From Litchfieldella xinjiangensis (GTDB taxonomy: Bacteria > Pseudomonadota > Gammaproteobacteria > Pseudomonadales > Halomonadaceae), in NCBI RefSeq assembly GCF_000759345.1, contig NZ_JPZL01000004.1, forward strand, positions 372,001-436,000: a stretch of DNA of 64,000 nt, read 5' to 3'. Positions 1-9,503 of the stretch are shown here, in pieces. Within the stretch, counting starts at the first letter, position 1; each line of letters opens with the position of its first letter. Made by a program: the position numbers and the translations under genes. The notes below the pieces were generated by a model. It did no database searches, was not told the DNA's origin, and was given only the letters and a program-made list of their open reading frames with translations.

Positions 1-1180
1 TGCCGTTGGCGGAGCGCTGCTCAGGCTCACCGGACTCTTTATCCTGTCCGTCCTGTCCATCCCCGCCCTGATTTTCCGGCGCCTCGCCGCTCTCGGCTTC
101 ATCGACGGGCTGCGTCGCAGGCTGAGTCGTCGTGTCTACATTTTCGACCTGCACCCCATCGAGTTGACGAACCAACTGGTGGGCAAGCTCGCGCGCACGG
201 GCGGTGTAGTTGGCCATGACCAGGGAATGATTGGCGAACAGCCCGAAGCCCGAGCCATTGAGAATGACGGGGCTCCATACCCGGCGCTGGGTGAGCTTCA
301 ATTCGGCAATCAGCTGCTGCCAATTGGAGGTTGCGCCCGCTGCATCAATCACGTCGGCAAGGTCATGTTCCACGGCCTCGAGAAGATGAATCAAGGCCCA
401 GCCGGTGCCCCGGGCTTCAAAGAAGACGTTATCGATCTTGTACCAGGGTGTCTGGCTCGGTGCCTCGCCCGTCTCGATATCGATCAGGTCACGCAGCGCT
501 TCGCGCTCGGCCACGCTGGCTGACAGCCGGTGCGTCAGCGAGTCCAGCCGCTGCTCTACGCGAGACAGCCAGCGCGATACCCCATCGCCATTAGTGGCAA
601 AACCGGCACCTTGCTCGCCGGACAACGAACGCAGATAGCCTTCAAGTGCTTCCAGCGCCTGTTCATAGCGACGCTCCGCCGAGGGATACAGCCAATCCTT
701 ACTATTCGCCGAGAGCCGTTCGTGAGCCTCGGCGAAGGCCGCCTCATCCCCTTCGGACAACGCCGGCAAGCTCTGGGTCAGATCGCGCGCCTGGCGTAGC
801 ACGCCGTATTCCCAATTAGGCATGTTATCCAGCCACACCCCGGGAGGCATCTTGTCATTGCGAAGATAGCCGCCGGGCTTTTCGAGCAGGGTACCCACTG
901 TGGTCATCAGGGTCGCGGTCGTCACCGCGCCCCTAGAGGCTGTCGTAGTAGCGGCCTGGGTCGTAGCTTCCGCGGCGTCGCCACGCTGGGCGGCGGTGGC
1001 CTGCTCGACATCGAAGGTCGAAGGCGGCTGACTCCACCAGATCCCCAGAATGATCGTAACCAACAGGTACAGAACCAGCAGAGCCAGCAGGGGTTTCCAG
1101 ATCCAGCCGTAATCGGGGCGTTCGAGCACATCCGTGTTGCGCTTGGGATCACCGGCCTTGCGCTTGCCGAAGAGTGCCAT
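1..1180 (-). CDS. DUF2333 family membrane-anchored protein (C-terminus outside window)
   Basis: The frame is open from an ATG at 1178-1180 to the window edge, so about 393 codons are visible and the C-terminus is missing. The N-terminus is basic (MALFGKRKAGDPKRN), then one hydrophobic membrane segment at residues ~30-50 (KPLLALLVLYLLVTIILGIW), then a long soluble, probably periplasmic domain. The stretch TTVGTLLEKPGGYLRNDKMP and the later PNWEYGVLRQARDL are as I remember them from DUF2333 proteins of gammaproteobacteria. The visible end is Glu/Gly/Asp/Gln-rich low complexity. It is transcribed divergently from dsbD. Function is unknown; the family assignment is from recall of conserved motifs, not a search. 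Confidence 0.75.
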   Translation of the reverse strand, partial: MALFGKRKAGDPKRNTDVLERPDYGWIWKPLLALLVLYLLVTIILGIWWSQPPSTFDVEQATAAQRGDAAEATTQAATTTASRGAVTTATLMTTVGTLLEKPGGYLRNDKMPPGVWLDNMPNWEYGVLRQARDLTQSLPALSEGDEAAFAEAHERLSANSKDWLYPSAERRYEQALEALEGYLRSLSGEQGAGFATNGDGVSRWLSRVEQRLDSLTHRLSASVAEREALRDLIDIETGEAPSQTPWYKIDNVFFEARGTGWALIHLLEAVEHDLADVIDAAGATSNWQQLIAELKLTQRRVWSPVILNGSGFGLFANHSLVMANYTARARELAHQLVRQLDGVQVENVDTTTQPATQPVDEAESGEAPENQGGDGQDGQDKESGEPEQRSANG

Positions 1181-1376
1181 GGGCGACTTCCTTGAGCGGT
1201 TGAAAAGATTGAAGACTCAACCTCGCCATCGTTACCGCGACAACCTGTCCATGCCGAGCGGCAACACATCGCGAAGCGATTGCGTTATCCTAGCACGCAC
1301 CATATCACTCGACCGTCCGTGCCGCATGGCCGGCCGCGTCTTCGAGATCCGTCAACGCTGGGCGAGAGGCGAGACC

Positions 1377-3260
1377 TTGAGATACCGGTTCATCATCCTG
1401 CTGTTCGGCCTGATTCTGCTGCTTCCCGCTTCCGCCCAGGCCCAATGGTTTGGTGGAAACGCTGAGGAACCGGCTTTCCTCCCGGTTCGCGAAGCATTCC
1501 AGGCCCGTGCCTGGCACGACGATGACACGCTATATATCGGCTTCGAAAATGCCGAAGGCTACTATCTTTACCGCCATCGATTCAGCCTCGAGAGCCTGAG
1601 CGATGAGGTCACGCTGGGCGAGTTGCAACTGCCCCCCGGTGAATTCAAGCGCGATGAGTTTCTTGGTGACGTCTACGTCTTCTATGACCGTGTCGTACTC
1701 GAGGCCCCTTTCGAGGGCAGCCCGGAAGGAACACTACCGGTTGCCGTCACCTTTCAGGGATGTGCCGATGCCGGCCTTTGTTATCCACCCGAGCGCCTGA
1801 CGCTTGACGCTCTGCCCGGCTCGGCGCCGGCCGTCTTTGCCGATATCGAACCGCAGCAGTCAACCTCGAGTGCGCAGCAAACGGCTACCGGGGCCGAGGC
1901 CTCACCCGCGTCGACCGCCGAGGCGCCTCGCCTGCAATCCGAGGACAGCCGCTTCTTCGATCTACTTCAGGGTGCCGATCCCTGGCTGGTGCTCGGCCTG
2001 TTCTTCCTGGCCGGCCTGGGCCTGACGTTCACCCCGTGCGTGCTGCCCATGATTCCGATCCTGTCCTCGATCATCGTGGGGCAGAATCCCAGCCGGAAGC
2101 GCGCCTTCGGCCTCTCCGCCAGTTATGTGGCGGGCATGGCCGTCACCTATGCCGCCGTCGGTGTGCTGATGGGCCTGTTCGGGGCCGGCCTCAATTTGCA
2201 GGCCCGCCTACAGTCCCCCTGGGTGCTGAGTGTCTTCAGCCTGCTCTTCGCTCTGTTCGCCCTGGCCATGTTCGGGATTTTCAACCTGCGCCTTTCGCCG
2301 GCCGTGGCGGCACGCGTCGATGCCTGGCAATCCCGGGCTCAGCATAGCGGGCCGCCAGGTCTGGCGTTGGCGGGCGCCTTGTCGGTACTGGTCGTTTCAC
2401 CCTGCGTTTCGGCACCGCTGGCCGGGGCGCTCGTATTCCTCTCCACGACAGGCAATGCCGCCATGGGCGGATTGGCCCTGTTCGCTCTCGCACTCGGCAT
2501 GGGCGTGCCGTTACTGCTGGTGGGTACCTACGGCACCACGCTACTGCCGCGTAGCGGCCCATGGATGAACGGCGTTAAGAACGCCTTCGGTGTGCTGTTA
2601 CTGGGCGTGGCCATCTGGTTGGTCGAGCGTCTGCTCCCCCCCTCGCTGGTACTGCTTCTGTGGGCGGCCCTTGCCGTAGGTAGCGGGGTCGCACTAGGCG
2701 CCCTACAACGCGATACCGCACAAGGCTGGCCCCGCCTTTGGCAGGCAGCGGGCCTGCTTCTTCTGATTTGGGGCTTTGCCCTCACGCTGGGGGCTGCCGC
2801 AGGCGCCCAGGATCCGCTTCGCCCCTTGGCGCCCCTCGCCGATAAACGCGATTCACGCCAGACCCTACCCGTAAGCAACGAACCCGATGTGATCGTGACG
2901 CGACTCGAAACGCTGCGTACCGAACTGGCAAAGGCCTCCGCCGCAGGACGGCCGGTGTTTGCCGATGTCACGGCCGACTGGTGCATTTCGTGCAAGCAGA
3001 TGGCGCGACAGGTCTACCCCGATCCCGAGGTGGCGCAGGCCCTGTCGGCCTTTACCCGCATTCAGATCGACGTGACCGCGACCGATACGGATAGCCGGAT
3101 ATTGCTCGAACACTTCAATCTCTTCGGCCCGCCGAGTCTATTATTCTTCGATCACAGTGAAGAGATTCGCAGCGCCCGTATTCAGGGGGTGGTCGACGCA
3201 CCTAGCTTTGCTGCTCACCTCGAGCAGCTCCTCGGCTGGCTGGGCTCGCGTCCCAGCTAA
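1377..3260 (+). CDS. dsbD: Thiol:disulfide interchange protein DsbD
   Basis: DsbD moves electrons from cytoplasmic thioredoxin across the inner membrane to periplasmic DsbC and DsbG and to cytochrome c maturation. All three redox modules are visible: an N-terminal periplasmic domain with CADAGLC (residues ~128-134), a central eight-helix membrane domain with cysteines in FTPCVLP and SPCVSAP, and a C-terminal thioredoxin-like domain with WCISC (~535). I chose the TTG at 1377 because GAGAGG lies 7 nt upstream and a clean signal peptide follows (RYRFIILLFGLILLLPASAQA). An in-frame ATG at 1326 lacks a ribosome site and would add a 17-residue leader, but cannot be excluded. About 627 aa, somewhat longer than the E. 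coli protein because of an Ala/Ser/Thr-rich linker near residue 165. Confidence 0.95.
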   Translation: MRYRFIILLFGLILLLPASAQAQWFGGNAEEPAFLPVREAFQARAWHDDDTLYIGFENAEGYYLYRHRFSLESLSDEVTLGELQLPPGEFKRDEFLGDVYVFYDRVVLEAPFEGSPEGTLPVAVTFQGCADAGLCYPPERLTLDALPGSAPAVFADIEPQQSTSSAQQTATGAEASPASTAEAPRLQSEDSRFFDLLQGADPWLVLGLFFLAGLGLTFTPCVLPMIPILSSIIVGQNPSRKRAFGLSASYVAGMAVTYAAVGVLMGLFGAGLNLQARLQSPWVLSVFSLLFALFALAMFGIFNLRLSPAVAARVDAWQSRAQHSGPPGLALAGALSVLVVSPCVSAPLAGALVFLSTTGNAAMGGLALFALALGMGVPLLLVGTYGTTLLPRSGPWMNGVKNAFGVLLLGVAIWLVERLLPPSLVLLLWAALAVGSGVALGALQRDTAQGWPRLWQAAGLLLLIWGFALTLGAAAGAQDPLRPLAPLADKRDSRQTLPVSNEPDVIVTRLETLRTELAKASAAGRPVFADVTADWCISCKQMARQVYPDPEVAQALSAFTRIQIDVTATDTDSRILLEHFNLFGPPSLLFFDHSEEIRSARIQGVVDAPSFAAHLEQLLGWLGSRPS

Positions 3261-3469
3261 CGCGATCTGGGCGTAAAACGGTCGTTTAATATCGCTGCAC
3301 GTCTCGAAACGTCGCGAACTGGACAATAGCTGCGATTTTGTTCACACTCCGCGCAAACGATTTTCATGCAATTGATGACGGCAAAGTGCAGGATATCGCC
3401 GTGATCTGAGCAAATATTGAGCAGGTTAACTGCGTCTTTTCACACCCCTCTTTTGATCGAGACAGACCC

Positions 3470-3958
3470 ATGGATATCCGTAAGGTCAAGAAGCTGATCG
3501 AGCTGCTGGAAGAATCCAATATCAGCGAAATCGAAATCCAGGAAGGCGAGGAGTCGGTTCGCATCAGTCGTCATCCCAACGGCTCGAGCTATCCGGCACC
3601 GTCCATGCCGCAACCCTATTATCAGGGCCAAGGCCAGGGATACGGACCTGGCCCGGGACATGCGACCGCCTCGTCGAGTCCGTCACCAGCCTCGGATACC
3701 ACGCCAGCCCCCGCCGAGCCCCAGGGACACGCTGTCGCTTCGCCCATGGTCGGTACCTTCTATCGTGCCTCTGCCCCGGGCGCCAAGCCCTTCGTTGAAG
3801 TCGGGCAGAGCGTCAAGAAAGGCGATCCGGTCTGCATCGTCGAAGCCATGAAGATGATGAACCAGATCGAAGCGGATCATGACGGTGTGGTCGAAGCCAT
3901 ACTGGTCGAGGATGGTGAGCCGGTCGAGTTCGACCAACCCATGCTGATCATCGGCTAA
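3470..3958 (+). CDS. accB: Biotin carboxyl carrier protein of acetyl-CoA carboxylase
   Basis: AccB carries the biotin that shuttles CO2 between biotin carboxylase (AccC) and the carboxyltransferase in the first committed step of fatty acid synthesis. The 162-aa protein has the usual N-terminal domain ([20 protein letters not shown]), a flexible Pro/Gly/Gln/Ala-rich linker (residues ~45-85), and a C-terminal biotinyl domain with the lysine of EAMKMMN as biotin attachment site and the 'thumb' preceding it. It is followed after 10 nt by accC, the usual accBC operon. The ~210 nt upstream (3261-3469) is AT-richer than its surroundings and probably holds the promoter and leader, but I see no convincing -35/-10 pair. 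Confidence 0.97.
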   Translation: MDIRKVKKLIELLEESNISEIEIQEGEESVRISRHPNGSSYPAPSMPQPYYQGQGQGYGPGPGHATASSSPSPASDTTPAPAEPQGHAVASPMVGTFYRASAPGAKPFVEVGQSVKKGDPVCIVEAMKMMNQIEADHDGVVEAILVEDGEPVEFDQPMLIIG

Positions 3959-3968
3959 CGGGGACGTT

Positions 3969-5324
3969 ATGGGCAATACGACTATGTTGGACAAGGTGCT
4001 CATCGCCAACCGCGGCGAAATTGCCCTGCGCGTGCTGCGGGCCTGCAAGGAACTGGGCATCCGCACCGTGGCAGTGCACTCCAAGGCCGATCGCGAACTG
4101 ATGCATGTCCGTCTGGCCGACGAAGCCGTGTGTATCGGCCCGGCACCTTCGGCTCAGTCCTATCTCAATATTCCGGCACTGATCAGTGCGGCCGAAGTTA
4201 CCGATGCCAGCGCTATCCACCCGGGATACGGCTTTCTCTCGGAGAACGCCAACTTTGCCGAGCAGGTGGAGCGCTCGGGCTTCGTCTTCGTCGGTCCCCG
4301 TGCCGAGACCATCCGGCTGATGGGTGACAAGGTCAGCGCCATCAATGCCATGAAGAAGGCCGGTGTGCCTACCGTGCCGGGTTCCGACGGACCGCTGCCG
4401 GACGACGAGCACGAAGTGCTGCGTATCGCCAAGCGCATCGGCTATCCGGTGATCATCAAGGCCGCTTCCGGCGGCGGCGGGCGTGGCATGCGCGTGGTGC
4501 ACAACGAAGCCAGCCTGCTCTCCTCCATCAGCATCACTCAGAACGAAGCCAACGCCGCGTTCGGCGATGGCACGGTCTATATGGAGAAGTTCCTCGAGCA
4601 GCCGCGTCATGTCGAGGTGCAGGTACTCGCCGACGGCCAGGGCAATGCCATACACCTTTACGATCGCGACTGCTCGCTACAGCGCCGTCATCAGAAGGTA
4701 CTCGAGGAGGCCCCGGCCCCTCATCTCGACCCCGAAGCACGAGCCCGCGTGCTCAAGGCGTGTACCGATGCCTGCCTTGAAATCAACTACCGCGGTGCGG
4801 GAACCTTCGAGTTCCTTTACGAGAACGGCCAGTTCTTCTTCATCGAGATGAACACCCGCGTTCAGGTCGAGCATCCTGTCACCGAGATGGTTACGGGTGT
4901 CGATATCGTCAAGGAGCAGTTGCGTATCGCCTCGGGCATGCCGCTGTCGATTCGCCAGGAAGATGTGAAGCTCAATGGGCACGCGTTCGAATGTCGTATC
5001 AACGCCGAGGATTCTCGCACCTTCATGCCCTCTCCCGGCAAGGTCACGCTCTATCATCCGCCAGGGGGCCTGGGCGTTCGCATGGACTCTCACTTGTATA
5101 CCGGCTACACGGTACCGCCCCACTATGACTCGCTGATCGGCAAGCTGATCACCTGGGCCGCGGATCGTGAAGGCGCCCTGACCCGGATGCGTAGTGCGCT
5201 CGACGAGCTGGTGGTGGAAGGCATCAAGACCAATACCGATCTGCAGAAGGACCTGGTCCGTGACGCCAACTTCCAGCGCGGCGGCGTCAACATCCACTAC
5301 CTCGAGAAACGTCTCGGCCTCTGA
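3969..5324 (+). CDS. accC: Biotin carboxylase subunit of acetyl-CoA carboxylase
   Basis: AccC carboxylates the biotin on AccB using ATP and bicarbonate. The sequence follows E. coli AccC almost end to end: [20 protein letters not shown] at the start, the ATP-grasp glycine loop [14 protein letters not shown], catalytic [14 protein letters not shown], and the C-terminal [13 protein letters not shown]. The start used here has GGGAC a few bases upstream and gives MGNTT ahead of [11 protein letters not shown]. The second ATG at 3984 matches the E. coli N-terminus exactly and may be the real start. It is in the accBC operon, with a terminator-like hairpin 20 nt after the stop. Confidence 0.97.
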   Translation: MGNTTMLDKVLIANRGEIALRVLRACKELGIRTVAVHSKADRELMHVRLADEAVCIGPAPSAQSYLNIPALISAAEVTDASAIHPGYGFLSENANFAEQVERSGFVFVGPRAETIRLMGDKVSAINAMKKAGVPTVPGSDGPLPDDEHEVLRIAKRIGYPVIIKAASGGGGRGMRVVHNEASLLSSISITQNEANAAFGDGTVYMEKFLEQPRHVEVQVLADGQGNAIHLYDRDCSLQRRHQKVLEEAPAPHLDPEARARVLKACTDACLEINYRGAGTFEFLYENGQFFFIEMNTRVQVEHPVTEMVTGVDIVKEQLRIASGMPLSIRQEDVKLNGHAFECRINAEDSRTFMPSPGKVTLYHPPGGLGVRMDSHLYTGYTVPPHYDSLIGKLITWAADREGALTRMRSALDELVVEGIKTNTDLQKDLVRDANFQRGGVNIHYLEKRLGL

Positions 5325-5344
5325 GCCGGACGCATTCTGCCTAT

Positions 5345-5377
5345 GACGGGGTGGCATTGGCCGCCCCGTCCTTGTTT
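5345..5377 (+). terminator. Candidate intrinsic terminator after accBC
   Basis: GACGGGG-T-GGC pairs across the loop ATTG with GCC-G-CCCCGTC (one G-T wobble inside an 11-bp stem), followed by CTTGTTT. It lies between accC and prmA, so it ends or attenuates accBC transcription before prmA. Confidence 0.6.
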
Positions 5378-5407
5378 CCGTCATGCTTACCGTTGTAGGA
5401 GAAAGCC

Positions 5408-6322
5408 ATGCCCTGGCTTCAACTCAAGGCCCACATCGCGCCCGAACAGGCCGATCGACTCGAGGAGTTGCTGCTGGCTGAAGGGGCTTCAGCCATCACG
5501 CTGGAAGATGCCCACGACGATCCCGTGTTCGAGCCGGAGCGCGGCACCACACCGTTATGGCAGGATACCGTGCTGACGGGCCTTTACGATGATCTGGAAG
5601 GCATCGAGGCCATGCTCGACCGGGTACGCCAGGCCTGGGCGATGGAAGTCGGCGACGAACCCTGCCCGGAGATCGAATTCGAGCTACTCGCCGACCGTGA
5701 CTGGGAACGCGAGTGGATGGAGGGCTTCCAGCCACTGCGCATGGGGCAACGATTATGGATCGTACCCAGCTGGCACGAGGCGCCCGACCCTGAGGCGGTT
5801 AATCTGCTGCTCGATCCGGGGCTGGCATTCGGTACCGGCACCCACCCCACTACGGCACTTTGCCTGGAGTGGCTCGACGGTCTCGCCAGTGCCGGCATGC
5901 TCGAAGGCCAAAAAGTCCTCGACGTGGGCTGCGGGTCGGGCATTCTTGCCATCGCCGCCCTGAAGCTCGGCGCCGGCCATGCGGTAGGCACCGATATCGA
6001 TCCTCAAGCCCTGCTGGCCAGCCGTGACAACGCCGAGCGCAACGGTATCGACGATGCGCGTTTCTCGCTCGCCTATCCCGAGGAGCACGCGTCGCGCCCC
6101 TTTCCCGTGGTGATTGCCAATATCCTCGCCGGGCCACTCGTCGAGCTTTCGGCAATGATCGCAGGCCAGGTCGCGCCGGGAGGACGAATCGCCCTGTCGG
6201 GCATACTCGCCCCTCAGGCCGATGAGGTCCTCGAGGCCTACCGCGCCCAGGGACTTCGCATGGAGGAACCGAGCGAGCGGGAAGGATGGGTGCGACTGAC
6301 AGGGCACCGACCCAACAAATAA
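5408..6322 (+). CDS. prmA: Ribosomal protein L11 methyltransferase
   Basis: PrmA trimethylates lysines and the N-terminal alpha-amine of ribosomal protein L11 using S-adenosylmethionine. The 304-aa protein has the N-terminal L11-recognition domain (residues 1-~60, starting MPWLQLKAHIAPEQADRLE), an inter-domain linker, and a class I methyltransferase domain with PGLAFGTGTHPTT and the SAM loop VLDVGCGSGILAIAALKLGA, then the VIANILAGPL motif near residue 240. AGGAGAAAGCC precedes the ATG. The accBC-prmA-dusB-fis order is widespread in gammaproteobacteria and supports the call. The leading hairpin at 5345 suggests its own or reduced transcription. Confidence 0.96.
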   Translation: MPWLQLKAHIAPEQADRLEELLLAEGASAITLEDAHDDPVFEPERGTTPLWQDTVLTGLYDDLEGIEAMLDRVRQAWAMEVGDEPCPEIEFELLADRDWEREWMEGFQPLRMGQRLWIVPSWHEAPDPEAVNLLLDPGLAFGTGTHPTTALCLEWLDGLASAGMLEGQKVLDVGCGSGILAIAALKLGAGHAVGTDIDPQALLASRDNAERNGIDDARFSLAYPEEHASRPFPVVIANILAGPLVELSAMIAGQVAPGGRIALSGILAPQADEVLEAYRAQGLRMEEPSEREGWVRLTGHRPNK

Positions 6323-6423
6323 GACACGTTGAGACACTGCGACACAATTCCACCTTCACCGCGGCAGCGTCGATGGGTATCATAGCGCACCCTCAGCCAC
6401 CGATAACCCAGCGACCTGTGACA

Positions 6424-7473
6424 ATGCCACAGCAGCAGCCGGATCTGCCCAGTATTGGGCCGTACACCCTTGCCAATCGAGTGATTCTGGCCCCCATGGC
6501 CGGCGTCACCGATCGCCCGTTCCGCCAGCTCTGCCGGCGCCTGGGTGCCGGCCTGGTGGTTTCGGAGATGGTCACCTCGGACCCCAGCCTGTGGCATACG
6601 CGCAAATCGCGGCTACGGCTCGATCACAGTGGCGAACCGGGCCCCCGCTCGGTTCAGATCGCAGGCGGCGACGCCAATATGCTGGCCCAGGCAGCACGAC
6701 TTAACGCCGAGCAAGGCGCCCAGATCATCGACATCAACATGGGCTGTCCTGCAAAGAAGGTCTGCAACAAGGCCGCGGGCTCGGCGTTGCTTCGTGATGA
6801 GCCACTCGTGGCCGACATTCTCAACGCCGTGGTGAGTGCCGTCGAGGTGCCGGTCACGCTCAAGATTCGTACCGGCTGGTGCCCGCAAAGCATCAATGCG
6901 GTGCGGATCGCACGTATGGCCGAAGACGCGGGGATCGCCGCGCTGGCCGTGCATGGCCGCACCCGCGACCAGCGCTATGCCGGTCAGGCCGAGTACGACA
7001 CCATTGCGCAGGTCAAGGCTGCCGTGAAGATCCCGGTGTTCGCCAATGGCGATATCGATTCTCCTCTCAAGGCTGCCGACGTCCTCGACTATACTGGGGC
7101 GGATGCGGTGATGATCGGGCGCGGCGCCCAGGGCAACCCCTGGATATTCCGTGAGATCGACCATTATCTCGTGCATGGCCGCGTCATGACGGCCCCGTCC
7201 CTGGAGGAGCAAGCTGGGGTCATGCGGGCGCACCTGGAAGCGTTGCATGGCTTCTATGGGCACACGATGGGTGTTCGCATTGCGCGCAAGCATCTGGGGT
7301 GGTACCTGAGCAACCGATTGAAGGCCTCTCCGCAGCAGGCAAAGGCGAGACGGACCGTGTTCAACGCGCTGAAACACCCGCGGGACCAATTACTTTTCGT
7401 GGACGAACTGTTCAGCCAGGCCTCGCCCACTGGCGATGCGCCATGGGCAACCGATGGAATCAGTGCAGCATGA
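6424..7473 (+). CDS. dusB: tRNA-dihydrouridine synthase B
   Basis: DusB is an FMN- and NADPH-dependent flavoenzyme that reduces uridine to dihydrouridine in the tRNA D-loop. The TIM-barrel signature is complete: VILAPMAGVTDRPFRQLCRR near the N-terminus, INMGCPAKKVCNKAAGSALL with the catalytic cysteine of the family, and VHGRTRDQRYAGQAEY. The C-terminal helical RNA-binding part contains RIARKHLGWY. I start at ATG 6424 (MPQQQPDLPSIGPYTLANRV) because homology begins just after it; upstream ATGs at 6373 and 6286 would add unmatched residues. At 349 aa it is longer than E. coli DusB (321), with a divergent ~20-residue tail. It overlaps fis by ATGA, so the two are translationally coupled. Confidence 0.93.
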   Translation: MPQQQPDLPSIGPYTLANRVILAPMAGVTDRPFRQLCRRLGAGLVVSEMVTSDPSLWHTRKSRLRLDHSGEPGPRSVQIAGGDANMLAQAARLNAEQGAQIIDINMGCPAKKVCNKAAGSALLRDEPLVADILNAVVSAVEVPVTLKIRTGWCPQSINAVRIARMAEDAGIAALAVHGRTRDQRYAGQAEYDTIAQVKAAVKIPVFANGDIDSPLKAADVLDYTGADAVMIGRGAQGNPWIFREIDHYLVHGRVMTAPSLEEQAGVMRAHLEALHGFYGHTMGVRIARKHLGWYLSNRLKASPQQAKARRTVFNALKHPRDQLLFVDELFSQASPTGDAPWATDGISAA

Positions 7474-7811
7474 CCAGCAGGCAAGCAACTCCCGATCACG
7501 CCTTGAGTGCGTCCCCGGAAACGCTGGAATTCACCAGCCCCGCAGCACTCTCCCTCGAACCGGCCCACTCGGTCCCGGCCGAGGAAAGGCCCTTGCGTGA
7601 AGCCGTCGATGCGGCCATGCGACGCTATTTCACCCATCTCGATGGCGAGTCGACCACCGACCTCTACGCCATGGTGCTCGCTGAAGTCGAGGCCCCGCTC
7701 CTCGCATCGGTGATGGCCCACGTGAATGGAAACCAGACCCGGGCCGCCGAAATCCTGGGCCTGAATCGCGGAACCTTGCGCAAGAAGCTCAAGCAGTACG
7801 CGCTGATCTAA
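7470..7811 (+). CDS. fis: DNA-binding protein Fis
   Basis: Fis is a nucleoid-associated dimeric protein that bends DNA and activates rRNA and tRNA promoters during fast growth. The C-terminal half is near-canonical: [20 protein letters not shown] followed by [15 protein letters not shown], i.e. the NtrC-family helix-turn-helix. The start ATG 7470 overlaps the dusB stop (ATGA), reproducing the dusB-fis operon. The protein is 113 aa against 98 in E. coli; the extra residues are an N-terminal Ala/Ser/Pro-rich segment. A strong terminator follows within 5 nt. Confidence 0.95.
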   Translation: MTSRQATPDHALSASPETLEFTSPAALSLEPAHSVPAEERPLREAVDAAMRRYFTHLDGESTTDLYAMVLAEVEAPLLASVMAHVNGNQTRAAEILGLNRGTLRKKLKQYALI

Positions 7812-7815
7812 CCCC

Positions 7816-7841
7816 GGGGAGCCACTTTCGGCTCCCCTTTT
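7816..7841 (+). terminator. Intrinsic terminator of dusB-fis
   Basis: Perfect 8-bp stem GGGGAGCC / GGCTCCCC with a 6-nt loop, followed directly by TTTT, 5 nt after the fis stop codon. Confidence 0.9.
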
Positions 7842-7900
7842 CGTGCGCCCTGACGCGCCACGATGCCGATTTCCCCCTAGCCTCAAAAGAGTCGAAGCGA

Positions 7901-9493
7901 ATGGCCAATCAAGCGACCTCCCCTGCCCCGCAACCTATCCGCCGCGCGCTGATCAGCGTGTCCGACAAGCGCGGTATCGTCGAGTTCGCCAAGGCGCTGG
8001 CGGCGCAGGGTGTCGAGCTGCTCTCCACCGGCGGCACCTTCCGCCTGCTCAGCGACAACGGCATCACCGTCAAGGAAGTCAGCGAGCATACCGGTTTTCC
8101 TGAAATCATGGATGGCCGGGTCAAGACCCTGCATCCGACCATTCATGGCGGGATCCTGGGTCGCCGGGGCACGGATGATACGGTGATGAAAGAGCACGAC
8201 ATCGCCCCCATCGATATGGTCGTGGTCAATCTCTACCCCTTCGCTGCGACCGTGGCGCGTCCCGACTGTACGCCCGAGGACGCCATCGAGAATATCGATA
8301 TCGGTGGCCCCACCATGGTGCGTGCCTGCGCCAAGAACCATGCCCATACCACGATCGTCGTCGATAGCGACGACTATGGCCGAGTACTCGAGGAAATGCG
8401 CACCCACGCCGGCAGCATCAGCGATGCCGCGCGCTTCGATCTTGCCGTCAAAGCCTTCGAGCACACGGCGGGCTACGATGCCGCCATTGCCGACTACCTC
8501 GGCCAGCGCGTGCCGGGGGGTGAAGACGGGTTTCCGCGCACCTACAACCTGCAGTTCAGAAAGAAGCAGGCCATGCGCTACGGGGAGAATCCCCATCAGC
8601 AGGCGGCGTTCTATGTCGAGGACAACGCCACGGAAGCCAGCGTGGCCACTGCCGTGCAATGGCAGGGCAAGGCGCTGTCATTCAACAATGTTGCCGATAC
8701 CGATGCCGCCTTCGAATGCGTCAAGGCCTTTACCGACACCGCTTGCGTGATCGTCAAGCACGCCAATCCGTGTGGCGTGGCGCTCGGCAAGTCACCGCGC
8801 GAGGCCTACGACAAGGCGTTCGCCACCGATCCCACCAGCGCCTTCGGTGGCATCATCGCCTTCAACGCCCCGCTGGATGCCGACACGGCACGCGCCATCA
8901 TCGAGCGGCAATTCGTCGAGGTGATCATTGCCCCGGGGGTGAGCGACGAAGCCCGTGAAATCATCGCCGCGAAGCAGAACGTGCGCTTGCTCGATACCGG
9001 CGCGAACTGGCCCGGAACGCGCGAACACGCCCATGACTTCAAGCGCGTGACGGGGGGGCTGCTGGTTCAGGATCGCGATCTCGGTATGGTCGGCCGCGAC
9101 GAACTCACTGTGGTCAGCGAGCGTGCCCCCAGCGAGCAAGAGCTACGTGACCTGGCCTTCGCCTGGAAGGTGGCCAAGTACGTCAAATCCAATGCCATTG
9201 TCTACGCCAAGCATGGGCAGACCGTCGGCGTAGGTGCCGGCCAGATGAGCCGGGTCTACTCCGCCAGGATCGCCGGTATCAAGGCCGCCGACGAAGGCTT
9301 CGAGGTCCCCGGCTCGGTGATGGCGAGCGACGCCTTCTTCCCCTTCCGGGACGGTATCGATGCCGCAGCCGCTGCCGGGATTACCGCCGTCATTCAGCCG
9401 GGCGGCTCGATGCGCGACCAGGAAGTGATCGATGCCGCCAATGAAGCCGGGCTGGCCATGGTCTTTACCGGCATGCGCCACTTCCGCCACTGA
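7901..9493 (+). CDS. purH: Bifunctional AICAR transformylase / IMP cyclohydrolase
   Basis: PurH catalyses the last two steps of de novo purine synthesis: formylation of AICAR with 10-formyl-tetrahydrofolate, then ring closure to IMP. The 530-aa length matches E. coli (529). The N-terminal cyclohydrolase domain (MGS-like fold) shows [31 protein letters not shown] and [13 protein letters not shown]. The C-terminal transformylase domain shows LRYGENPHQ-type [26 protein letters not shown] (catalytic Lys-His) and [18 protein letters not shown]. It lies after fis behind a terminator, so it needs its own promoter in the 59-nt gap. Its 3' end converges with the ABC exporter 10 nt away. Confidence 0.97.
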   Translation: MANQATSPAPQPIRRALISVSDKRGIVEFAKALAAQGVELLSTGGTFRLLSDNGITVKEVSEHTGFPEIMDGRVKTLHPTIHGGILGRRGTDDTVMKEHDIAPIDMVVVNLYPFAATVARPDCTPEDAIENIDIGGPTMVRACAKNHAHTTIVVDSDDYGRVLEEMRTHAGSISDAARFDLAVKAFEHTAGYDAAIADYLGQRVPGGEDGFPRTYNLQFRKKQAMRYGENPHQQAAFYVEDNATEASVATAVQWQGKALSFNNVADTDAAFECVKAFTDTACVIVKHANPCGVALGKSPREAYDKAFATDPTSAFGGIIAFNAPLDADTARAIIERQFVEVIIAPGVSDEAREIIAAKQNVRLLDTGANWPGTREHAHDFKRVTGGLLVQDRDLGMVGRDELTVVSERAPSEQELRDLAFAWKVAKYVKSNAIVYAKHGQTVGVGAGQMSRVYSARIAGIKAADEGFEVPGSVMASDAFFPFRDGIDAAAAAGITAVIQPGGSMRDQEVIDAANEAGLAMVFTGMRHFRH

Positions 9494-9503
9494 TACCTGC
9501 CGG

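Noticed and set aside
1134-1376. A longer DsbD N-terminus starting at 1134
   Set aside because: The extra residues overlap the divergent DUF2333 gene start and come before a complete signal peptide at the TTG start.
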